DNA from: CAZDML01 sp964506645
GTDB taxonomy: Bacteria; Elusimicrobiota; Elusimicrobia; 2-01-FULL-59-12
Length of the DNA: 19,078 bases
Direction of reading: 5' to 3'
NCBI GenBank assembly: GCA_964506645.1
Contig: CAZDML010000026.1
Location: 1 to 19,078 of the forward strand
How positions within the stretch are numbered: position 1 is the stretch's first letter; each line of letters opens with the position of its first letter. The translations under genes were made by a program, and so were the position numbers. The notes under the pieces are model-generated. The model saw nothing but the letters and a program-made list of their open reading frames with translations. It was not told the origin of the DNA and made no database searches. Below, one piece after another: positions 1 to 7,188 of the stretch.

Positions 1-3000
1 AAAATCGTGCCATGCGGCTTTCGCACTCTCATCCCATTGTTCAGGAATGTTGATATGGTAGGGCGCGATATTTAAGAAATGCAGGCTGACGCGCTTTCGT
101 GTTGCCAGGGGTGTGTTTTCAGGCAGGACTGGGAATATCGCGATCAATTGATTCTCGGCATTATAAAGAAGGTCAAACTGCGTGATGATGATGTTTTTGG
201 GATCAGAAAGTTCGGTCGTTAAAATATGAAGTCCCTGTGGGATTTGTTGGGGGGGCTGAGGTTTGACATAAATGCGCCGAATGCGCAGTCCGTCTTCGGT
301 TGATTCGCGGAGAGCTTCCGGCTCCTCTCGCAGCGCCAGGGCTTCGAGCAAATAATCCGCGGGAACCCGAGAGGAGAGCTCAGGAGCAAATGGCGAAGGG
401 GGATAGGGAAGCTCGACGGGGAGTTCGTCTACGGGAATCTGCATGCTGTTCCCGTCCACGTGTGGGAAAAAGAGGGCTAGAAGGTATAGGGTGCTTAGAA
501 TGGCGGGTGGCAAGCCATGCAACGTAAACGTCATCAGGTAGAAAAGAGAGATAGTGATCAGGGTCTGGAATGAAATTCGATATTTATCAAACGTCCATGC
601 CGTGCGGCCATGAAGCAGGTGCCAAACGATTTGGAGCGGAACCGTGCTTACGGCCAGGATGAGCGCGGGCGGCGCGGTGTGCCAGGGAACGCCATGGGAA
701 AATGTCAGCAGAAGGGAGATTCCCCCAACAAATAGGACGGATTCAACCAAAGCAGGTATCACGGCCTGGCCCAACCGGCCCTGTCCGAAGCGGTCATAAA
801 ATTTCTGCAGCCACGGCCATCGGCCGCCGGGGGTAGAAGTCTCCTGGGGAGGAGCGGGCGGCCATACGCCCAGTTCTGTAAGGCCTCTTTCCAAGTTCAC
901 GCAGGTTTCGGGTGAAGGACGTTTGGCTTTGCCATTACGCAGGCGACTCAAAGTCCCCCCGTCTAAGCGAGTTGCTGCGACCAGCTGGGTTTCTGTGAAT
1001 AGGCGCTCGCTCGAAATGCGTTTAAGGACCTGGGCGTAGAGGTCTAGCCGGTCTTGAGGGCCGGGGGCCGCACTTAATTCCTGAACTTTGGCGTATATTT
1101 TCTGTCGTGTCTCATCCGTGGGGGTCTGCTTGTTTGCCAAAATTGCGCGCAGCGTTGGGCTTGCGATGCCGCAGGCATCGGCAATATATTCGTGCGAATA
1201 CCCTTTGCTTTCAATCAGCCGGGGCACTGCTTCCCGGATGTAGTCCAGTTCCACCGCAGGCGAAATTTCGGCTCGCAATTTTTTCATGGCCTTGTAAATG
1301 CCGCGGTGAGTTGAGGGGTCTAAGCGAAAAACGTCATCTCCCAAGATCTGATGAATCGTCTGGTCTGATACCTTCGCCTTCTTCGCGATGGTGTCTCTGG
1401 AGAAGTGAGTTTCTTCCACAAAGCGGCGGAGGTCACGGCGAGTGGCTTGAAGGACTTCCAGTGGACTTTCTGTCATGGCGAGTTTTCGCAAGCCTTCGTG
1501 GAGTGCCATTAATGTGGATGTGTAGGTCCGCCGCTCCGCTTTGCCATTCAAAAAACGTCCGAGGGTGTTTTCATCCAGCTGGGCCATCTCCGCCATTTCA
1601 ACGCGGTACCACAGTAGATTGTTAGCTTCCACAACACGCTTCTCCATGGCGGTTTTGTTATTCGGTGAGGTTTCTGCGAGCCGAACCAGAAATTTTAAAC
1701 GGTCGATGCGCGCTGGCACCATGTTGCGTGCGATGGCTTTATCCAGAGAATAGGTTTCCAGTGCAGTCGCCAGCATCGGCCACTCGTCATGCAGAATGAG
1801 TCCCAATTCCAGCGCTATTTGGCTGGCATGCGCGTAAGCGATGGTCGCGTGCATGGGATGAGACATCCGGCGGCCGATATCGCTGATCGTCCGCTTTTCA
1901 GAAAAGGACCGAGGAGCAATCGGTTCAAGCGCCTCGTTCACATCAAAAAACATGTGGAGTGCAAATTCATGGATGGGTCCTTTATAAATCGAGTCGATGA
2001 TGAAGATCAGGCGCTGATAATCTTGTTGTTCGATAACGCTGTCGTCGGCCATGTCGGGAACCCCAAAGCGATCGCCAAAGAGGCTGTCCAAATTTTCTTC
2101 CCGGGACGACTGTCGTCGCAACGTTACAAGATAATCCAGTATGCGGTGTTTGATAGAGCGGACAAAGTCATTCTCAATATGCGCTACCGCTCGGCGCTTG
2201 AACCAGTTGTCTGCGCGCTGTTGAAATCCCTGCATGGCTGTGCTCATGAGCTCCGCTGCGCTCAGTCTCGGATGCAATGAGGCGTACCGCACAGCGACGT
2301 CTTCAATGCGGTTCCAGAACAGAATTATCAGCGCGATGGCGGTTCGGGACCGTTCGGCTTCGATGGTGTGCTGGTAATACTCAAAAATGTGATGTAGGAA
2401 ATACTCTGTTTCCAGCGGGGTCAGCGGGGTGCGCGCGTGCAGGCGGTCGATATAGCCGCCCATTTGCCGCATGAAATGCAGCGTCGGAGCTTCTGCGGAT
2501 AATCGTCCCGGAGCTGCGATGCGCGTGTCGCGATCGGGTCGATGGAACATGCGGAGCAGTCGCTGTAGAGACGATTTTTCCATTTTACGCATGACCGTGG
2601 GTCCCAGCTGTTCATGCACAAATTCCGTAGCCTTGGCAAATCCTTCCTTCTGGCTTCCACCGTAGTGCTCGTAAATAGCAGCCACCATGGCCTCAAACAG
2701 TTGTGCGGTGTGATCCGGACCAATGAGCGGTAGGACCTCGGTCCAGACTAGCCGGTCATGGAGGACACGGTGTAGAAAGCGATCATTCACCAGAGACTCC
2801 ATCACCCGGACATAGAGCCCTTTATCCTCCTTGCGGTTTTTGGCATAGGTCCACATTTCGCGGGCCACCAGCATCTGGAGCAGAGCGTCGCCCCAGACGG
2901 CCATAGAGCTGTCGACCAAATAGCCACCGTGCCGTCGTTGAAATTTTTTGACGGTGCCGACTTGAAAGCGGACCTGAATTGCTGGGTCCATGGATACATC

Positions 3001-3864
3001 GGGCAGCAGCTCCTGGATGGGAATCTGTAAATCGGGTAGGTGTCCGTTGGTGCCTTCGGGAAACTGCGCGGCAATCTGGTCGAGCGTGGGATCGGTGACG
3101 CGGCGGATGACGGAGTAGGCGCCTTCGGCAACCAACAGTCCGATGAGGCCCAAGTCGAAATCCTGGGCAGGCACGGGGATTTCGCCCGTGCGCTGGGTGA
3201 CTTGTCGGCGGTATACGGTGTAAATGTCCGAGAGTGGATTGTGCGAAGAGAAGGCCCGGTCGGCGATGTGCTCATACAGTGCTCTGCGGAAAGCATCCAT
3301 CTCGGGCCCGGTGAGGTTCATCGCATGGCGCTGCGCATAATCGTACGCGGCCCACTTAATAGCCGACTCGCCCATCATTTCTAGGAAATCGGCTTCTTCA
3401 TGCATGAAATCGAAAGGCTCGAGCATCTTGAGTGCGATGTCGTGATGCAAAAAGGAATGCCCTAGGATAATTTCCCATTGGGCGATGGCCATTTCCCGAT
3501 CGCGGGAGTTGGAATTCGGCAGGTCGTACCAATCTCCTCCGCCGGAGGACCCCCCACTTGATGTTTTCGATACTTTGTTCTCGCGCGCCATCGCCATGGG
3601 AATGCGCAGGCCTTCGGGTGTGACGGCGTGGCCCACGGTGGTCAGCGTCTGGAAAGCACTTTGGATGTCAACGAGGAGTCGCTGAACAAAAACCAGTTCA
3701 GGAATAAAAGCTTGGGACGTGAACTCTGAAGATGGGATACGTAATACGTGATAGGGGATACGAGGTTCTGCGTAGCACGTAGCACTGACCACGGCTTCTA
3801 CCGGTTCCTGGAGTAAGCAGGGAACCAGCAGGAGCGCTGTTATACGAAGGAAGGCCGGTTTCAT
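1..3864 (-). CDS. Giant multi-domain protein: tandem RNase III-like, sigma-70-like, four HTH units, membrane helices (3' end outside window)
   Basis: Read on the minus strand from ATG 3864-3862, the frame stays open for 1288 codons to base 1, so the C-terminus lies outside. An in-frame TAG at 3898-3900 and no other upstream start fix this start, although no Shine-Dalgarno is visible. Layout by eye: signal-like N-terminus (residues 1-24, hydrophobic core ALLLVPCLL); Ser/Gly linker near 100-110; RNase III-like domain 1 (about 130-255, FLEMMGESAI at 160-169); RNase III-like domain 2 (about 300-412, WGDALL at 324-329, FEAMVAAIY at 390-398); sigma-70 region 2-like (about 480-582) and region 4-like (about 630-690); four HTH units (about 741-1000); four hydrophobic segments (about 1036-1055, 1064-1083, 1098-1115, 1118-1134); then an unrecognised region. 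The open frame and domain order are seen; the family assignments are by-eye inference. Function is unknown. A nucleic-acid-binding regulator tethered to the membrane would fit. Confidence 0.85.
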   Translation of the reverse strand, partial: MKPAFLRITALLLVPCLLQEPVEAVVSATCYAEPRIPYHVLRIPSSEFTSQAFIPELVFVQRLLVDIQSAFQTLTTVGHAVTPEGLRIPMAMARENKVSKTSSGGSSGGGDWYDLPNSNSRDREMAIAQWEIILGHSFLHHDIALKMLEPFDFMHEEADFLEMMGESAIKWAAYDYAQRHAMNLTGPEMDAFRRALYEHIADRAFSSHNPLSDIYTVYRRQVTQRTGEIPVPAQDFDLGLIGLLVAEGAYSVIRRVTDPTLDQIAAQFPEGTNGHLPDLQIPIQELLPDVSMDPAIQVRFQVGTVKKFQRRHGGYLVDSSMAVWGDALLQMLVAREMWTYAKNRKEDKGLYVRVMESLVNDRFLHRVLHDRLVWTEVLPLIGPDHTAQLFEAMVAAIYEHYGGSQKEGFAKATEFVHEQLGPTVMRKMEKSSLQRLLRMFHRPDRDTRIAAPGRLSAEAPTLHFMRQMGGYIDRLHARTPLTPLETEYFLHHIFEYYQHTIEAERSRTAIALIILFWNRIEDVAVRYASLHPRLSAAELMSTAMQGFQQRADNWFKRRAVAHIENDFVRSIKHRILDYLVTLRRQSSREENLDSLFGDRFGVPDMADDSVIEQQDYQRLIFIIDSIYKGPIHEFALHMFFDVNEALEPIAPRSFSEKRTISDIGRRMSHPMHATIAYAHASQIALELGLILHDEWPMLATALETYSLDKAIARNMVPARIDRLKFLVRLAETSPNNKTAMEKRVVEANNLLWYRVEMAEMAQLDENTLGRFLNGKAERRTYTSTLMALHEGLRKLAMTESPLEVLQATRRDLRRFVEETHFSRDTIAKKAKVSDQTIHQILGDDVFRLDPSTHRGIYKAMKKLRAEISPAVELDYIREAVPRLIESKGYSHEYIADACGIASPTLRAILANKQTPTDETRQKIYAKVQELSAAPGPQDRLDLYAQVLKRISSERLFTETQLVAATRLDGGTLSRLRNGKAKRPSPETCVNLERGLTELGVWPPAPPQETSTPGGRWPWLQKFYDRFGQGRLGQAVIPALVESVLFVGGISLLLTFSHGVPWHTAPPALILAVSTVPLQIVWHLLHGRTAWTFDKYRISFQTLITISLFYLMTFTLHGLPPAILSTLYLLALFFPHVDGNSMQIPVDELPVELPYPPSPFAPELSSRVPADYLLEALALREEPEALRESTEDGLRIRRIYVKPQPPQQIPQGLHILTTELSDPKNIIITQFDLLYNAENQLIAIFPVLPENTPLATRKRVSLHFLNIAPYHINIPEQWDESAKAAWHDF
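3734..3785. repeat. Short-repeat-rich DNA inside the N-terminal coding region
   Basis: GGGATACG occurs at 3734-3741 and 3755-3762, and GTAGCAC occurs twice in tandem at 3772-3778 and 3779-3785, with several TACGT pieces between. This lies in frame just after the signal-like segment of the giant ORF (residues about 27-44). It resembles intergenic repeat DNA that has become coding. Whether it recurs elsewhere in the genome cannot be seen here. Confidence 0.35.
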
Positions 3865-3959
3865 TGAAGATAGAATATCGACTTTTCGACGGAGGATCTA
3901 TGGAGCGGGAGTCGCTATTTTTTGGGTGAAAGGCCTACGAATTTATTGGGTCCTAGGGC
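3865..3959. other. Short spacer between barrel gene and giant ORF
   Basis: These 95 bases separate two minus-strand genes. I see no convincing terminator: the only symmetry is CCTAGG with flanking GG/CC at about 3950-3960, without a T-run. No clear promoter and no Shine-Dalgarno precede ATG 3864. Co-transcription of the two genes is possible but not demonstrated. Confidence 0.4.
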
Positions 3960-5201
3960 CTAATATTCCCAGGAGAGGCCGCCCTGGTAGTTGTAGACGG
4001 TGTAGTTGTAAGGGTAGTTGGCTTCGTAGCGGGTGTTTGACCAGTAAGTCAGGACGCTGGAGGTCATCATGACAGAAAGCCCTTTGACGCTCCCCAGCGG
4101 CGGGAGCCGGTAGCGCAGGGTTAGGGTTGCGCCGCGGTTCATGGAGTAAATTCGCTTATTTTCATAATTTCCGAGGCCGTCTTGGGACTTGCGATGAGAA
4201 TACTGGCGATACCCATAGACACCGGCCAGTGATGTTTCAAAAATTCCATCAAACCAGTAACCGGTGAGTGTGGGATTCAGTTGTAAGTCGATAAAGTTGT
4301 AGTAGCGATACGTGAACGGATTGACGAAGAGTTGGCTGGAATCAAACGCATTCTGGTTCGAGAGATAGTACTGCAGGATCTCTCCCAGGGACAAAGCGTA
4401 GCGTGTGTGTGGTCGAAACGACTGGGTGAGCGCCAGATTAAAAATATCATCGGTGCGCTTTTTGTCGACAAAATCTTCAAAACCGCCATCGGTTTGAGTA
4501 ATCACTTTCTGATCAGCGAAATCCTCACGCAGCCAGGTGAAAATATTTTGAGAGCGCCATCGTTTGTCATCGGCAGATACCGTGTAGTTGAGTGTGGTTT
4601 CATGGCCGCGAAAATTTAAGACGTTCGTTCCGGCGTTGCTGGTAATTCCCGTGGCGGTGAGACGCGGATCGGCGCTGAGCGACTGGTAATTCGGATAGGT
4701 TGTGTCGCTGTATTCGTAACCGAGCTCGATCGTTCCGACCGAGAGCACGTGTTCTGCGGAAAGGCCGCCAAAAAGGCGCTGATTGTTGAAAAGTCCGCCG
4801 GTCAGACTGCCGTCGGTGCTTTGCTGGGCCCATTCGTATTTGTATCCCGCGCGCGGTTTTAGCCGCCACGTGTCGCTGGTTTCCCAGGATAGGCGCAGGA
4901 CGCTAAGGGTGTCGAGTTGTTTGTTAACGAGGGTGTTTTCTCCTAGGAAGTTATAGACGTTTTGTGTTTCTTTGTAGTTCACGACCAGGATAGGAATCAG
5001 ATAAAGCTTAGGAGATAATCCAAGCACCGGGACAAACGACGCGTCCACGTTGGCGCCGGAGGAATGCGTGCTGTTAGTGAAATACTGTCCGCCGAGGGCT
5101 GTCATATTGGCGATAGGGGAATAGGTCACAGCTTGTACAGGGAGGACAAACCAAGCGCTAAGCCCGAGCGTCAGAAGAGAATGCGAAAGAAGGTGGCGCA
5201 T
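3960..5201 (-). CDS. Predicted outer-membrane beta-barrel protein
   Basis: The 413-residue product starts with a clear Sec signal peptide (residues 1-24, ending PVQA before VTYSP). The rest is rich in alternating polar/aromatic stretches typical of transmembrane beta-strands, and it ends in Ser-Trp-Glu-Tyr; a terminal aromatic residue is the usual BamA recognition feature of outer-membrane barrels. I do not recognise a specific porin or transporter family and see no plug or TonB-box. It starts only 5 bases after the stop of the upstream FecR-domain gene, with no Shine-Dalgarno of its own, so translation is probably coupled and the two products may act together at the cell surface. The start is fixed by the signal peptide. 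The pairing function is inference; the barrel call rests on composition, signal peptide and C-terminus. Confidence 0.8.
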   Translation of the reverse strand: MRHLLSHSLLTLGLSAWFVLPVQAVTYSPIANMTALGGQYFTNSTHSSGANVDASFVPVLGLSPKLYLIPILVVNYKETQNVYNFLGENTLVNKQLDTLSVLRLSWETSDTWRLKPRAGYKYEWAQQSTDGSLTGGLFNNQRLFGGLSAEHVLSVGTIELGYEYSDTTYPNYQSLSADPRLTATGITSNAGTNVLNFRGHETTLNYTVSADDKRWRSQNIFTWLREDFADQKVITQTDGGFEDFVDKKRTDDIFNLALTQSFRPHTRYALSLGEILQYYLSNQNAFDSSQLFVNPFTYRYYNFIDLQLNPTLTGYWFDGIFETSLAGVYGYRQYSHRKSQDGLGNYENKRIYSMNRGATLTLRYRLPPLGSVKGLSVMMTSSVLTYWSNTRYEANYPYNYTVYNYQGGLSWEY

Positions 5202-5206
5202 GTGGG

Positions 5207-7021
5207 TTAGAAGGGATCGAGGCCGTTCGGGGCTTCGCGAATCGAATTGCCGTGCAGGATGTTACTGGCTTCGCTATCTCCCTGAAAAGCAAAAAGCCCG
5301 GCAAAGAGACGGGCCTGAGCCGATCCGAAGAGGTCAATACGGCCTTTGGCGAAGCGGTTGCAAAAAATAGTCGTTCGCACGTTGAGTCCGCTTAAGTACT
5401 CGCTGGCAGACATTCCATTCGGAACACTCCCAGGACTGGCAATACGCCCCCCCGGCTCCGAAAATGTATTGCGCACACTAAAAAACAAATCTCCTGCCCC
5501 CGTGTTGTGGTACACATTTTGGACTTCTGTGTTCGCGTTCCCGACTTGGACGACGGTATGGTCTGGAGCGGCACCCCCGAGATAGCTGATATTGCCACCG
5601 CTTAACGTCCAGAGTGTCGTTTCGCCGCCCGGATACGCGACTTTGGCTGCTCCGTCATCGAATCGGGTGACATAGCCTCCTGTCCCTGCGACCGGGTGTC
5701 CATTGTCTAAATTCAGGAGCACGTGGTCGACCGTGTTGGTCATGTCGCGGACATACGATTTGACCCAGTAGGTGGGCATCGAGGTGGAATAAAAAGCTGT
5801 TTTCGTGGCATCCGTGTATAGCGATGGAAGGGGTTGGTTAAACGTCATGCGGACCATGTCCATACTCAGTGTTTGGGGTTGGCCTGCGACCATACTGGCC
5901 GAAAGGAAGCGCAGACCGCTGCTTCCTGCGCTGGCGATGGCGTCTGCATACTGCCGATACTGTCCTGTGAGTGGATCGGTTCCTACGGCCCGGCGTTGGA
6001 ACAAATCGGCGACTAGAATTGTGTTGGCCTGATCATGAAACTGATTGGCCCTTAGTGTGTCGATAAGCGCATCAAATCCTTGCGCTGTTCCACCGCCACC
6101 TCCGCCACCTTGACCGTTATAGTTATTGCCATATCCCCCTAGGGGATTGTTGTGTCCAGGGTGATGCGGATCAAAATCGGGCCCGAAACCGCGGCCTTCT
6201 TTCCAGGGGTTATGCGGACCTGGCTGCTGGCCGTGCGGTCCTTGATTGGTGTCGCCGGTTTTGTCAGGTTCGCCGTTAAAGAGGTTATCCGAGGATTGGT
6301 TGGGATGGTCCCACCAATTGCCTGGACCGCTGCTCGGTCCGCCGCCGGGAGGAGGGGGCCCTTTGGGGCCACTACCGTCTGGACTTTGTTTGTCATCGGC
6401 TTTTTTATCCTCTTGGCCCTGTGTAGGGGTAGGTTGCTCCTGAGGGGGGAGCATTTCCTTTTGAATGGGCAGTGCGTTCCCGGCGTGAGCGGAAGCGCCT
6501 TCGCCCATCTGCACAAGGATCGCGTGCACTTCATCTTTGCCAAAGGAGACAGCACCTTCAAATGTTTTGAGCGTTGTAATTTTGTCGAGCGAATTCACCA
6601 GTGTCGAGAAGTCAGTGCCTCGCACCGCGCAGACGGCCGTGGGGGTTTGCACTTTGTAGTACTGCCCCTGGTCGATGTTGAGCTTGCGGACTTTCTGACG
6701 GATCACGCCGCTGGCGACATAGAGTTTTGTCTTGCCGTCTTCCAGATGCGAGAGCGTGAGGTGGGTGTTCGGGCCGATGGCCACACGGTGATCTTCGGTA
6801 GTAATAAGGAAAGCGCGGGATTGGTCGCCCGTACGGATCTGATCCCCTTGCTCAACCTTCATGTCTTGAGAGATCTCTTCCCAGCCGGTACTTTGAGCAT
6901 GCTGAATCGAAACGGTTCCTTTCAAAGGTTGGAGTGTAGCGGCCGCCCAGAGCAGGCTCGGTGCCAGGAGCGAGAACGAGGAGACAAAAACAGTAAAAAG
7001 CGGCCGTCGGATCATCGCCAT
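5207..7021 (-). CDS. Exported FecR-domain protein with Pro/Gly-rich linker and unknown C-terminal domain
   Basis: The 604-residue protein has a signal peptide (residues 1-27, two Arg then a long hydrophobic core, likely cleavage after Trp-Ala-Ala). A FecR domain follows at about 33-145: GDQIRTGD at 59-66 and TPTAVCAVRGTDF at 126-138 are typical of the family. Residues about 190-315 form a low-complexity Pro/Gly/Gln/Asn/His linker with a run of seven Gly, and about 316-604 is a domain I do not recognise. FecR domains of this exported type are found on surface proteins, unlike the classical inner-membrane FecR sigma regulator; there is no sigma-factor gene beside it. It precedes the barrel gene by 5 bases. 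ATG 7021 and ATG 7015 both keep the signal peptide; neither has a strong Shine-Dalgarno. Confidence 0.85.
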   Translation of the reverse strand: MAMIRRPLFTVFVSSFSLLAPSLLWAAATLQPLKGTVSIQHAQSTGWEEISQDMKVEQGDQIRTGDQSRAFLITTEDHRVAIGPNTHLTLSHLEDGKTKLYVASGVIRQKVRKLNIDQGQYYKVQTPTAVCAVRGTDFSTLVNSLDKITTLKTFEGAVSFGKDEVHAILVQMGEGASAHAGNALPIQKEMLPPQEQPTPTQGQEDKKADDKQSPDGSGPKGPPPPGGGPSSGPGNWWDHPNQSSDNLFNGEPDKTGDTNQGPHGQQPGPHNPWKEGRGFGPDFDPHHPGHNNPLGGYGNNYNGQGGGGGGGTAQGFDALIDTLRANQFHDQANTILVADLFQRRAVGTDPLTGQYRQYADAIASAGSSGLRFLSASMVAGQPQTLSMDMVRMTFNQPLPSLYTDATKTAFYSTSMPTYWVKSYVRDMTNTVDHVLLNLDNGHPVAGTGGYVTRFDDGAAKVAYPGGETTLWTLSGGNISYLGGAAPDHTVVQVGNANTEVQNVYHNTGAGDLFFSVRNTFSEPGGRIASPGSVPNGMSASEYLSGLNVRTTIFCNRFAKGRIDLFGSAQARLFAGLFAFQGDSEASNILHGNSIREAPNGLDPF

Positions 7022-7188
7022 TACATACCGGAAACACGTCCTGAATTCAACGAGAGATTTTACAGCGGCATGAAATTTTACACATGAAACAGCTCTAATT
7101 TTAGAGTTGTTTTTGTGCTCTTTCTTCTGGAGACGCAGTTTGTATACTCTGTGGGTTGTTACGACGATTTTTTACCAGGAGGGCACTC
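7022..7188. promoter_or_regulatory. Divergent intergenic region with operator-like palindrome
   Basis: This 167-base region separates the FecR gene (leftward) and the aminopeptidase gene (rightward), so both promoters should lie here. At 7091-7108 the arms AGCTCTAA and TTAGAGTT around TT make an 8-pair dyad (one G-T pair), which could be an operator. ATTTTACA occurs twice at 7057-7064 and 7075-7082; on the minus strand each gives TAAAAT preceded by TG, a plausible extended -10. TATACT at 7142-7147 is a -10 candidate for the plus strand. No good -35 box was found for either, so promoter positions are tentative. Confidence 0.35.
7177..7183 (+). promoter_or_regulatory. Ribosome binding site deciding the aminopeptidase start
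   Basis: AGGAGGG lies 5 bases before TTG 7189. This strong Shine-Dalgarno selects TTG 7189 over the in-frame TTG 7156, which has no such site and would put the Shine-Dalgarno inside the coding region. Confidence 0.8.

Noticed and set aside
1107..2280. Plus-strand ORFs of 172 and 163 codons
   Set aside because: Both lie opposite the continuous minus-strand giant frame and have odd composition with no family features.
2802..3296. Minus-strand ORF of 164 codons in another frame
   Set aside because: It overlaps the giant frame, where the RNase III-like blocks are found; this frame is Ser/Pro/Arg-rich nonsense.
6152..7087. Plus-strand ORF of 311 codons antisense to the FecR-domain gene
   Set aside because: It mirrors the GC-rich FecR coding region, has no recognisable domain, and the opposite strand shows a signal peptide and FecR motifs.
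7156..7188. Earlier TTG start for the aminopeptidase
   Set aside because: The AGGAGGG site lies inside this extension and is correctly spaced for TTG 7189.
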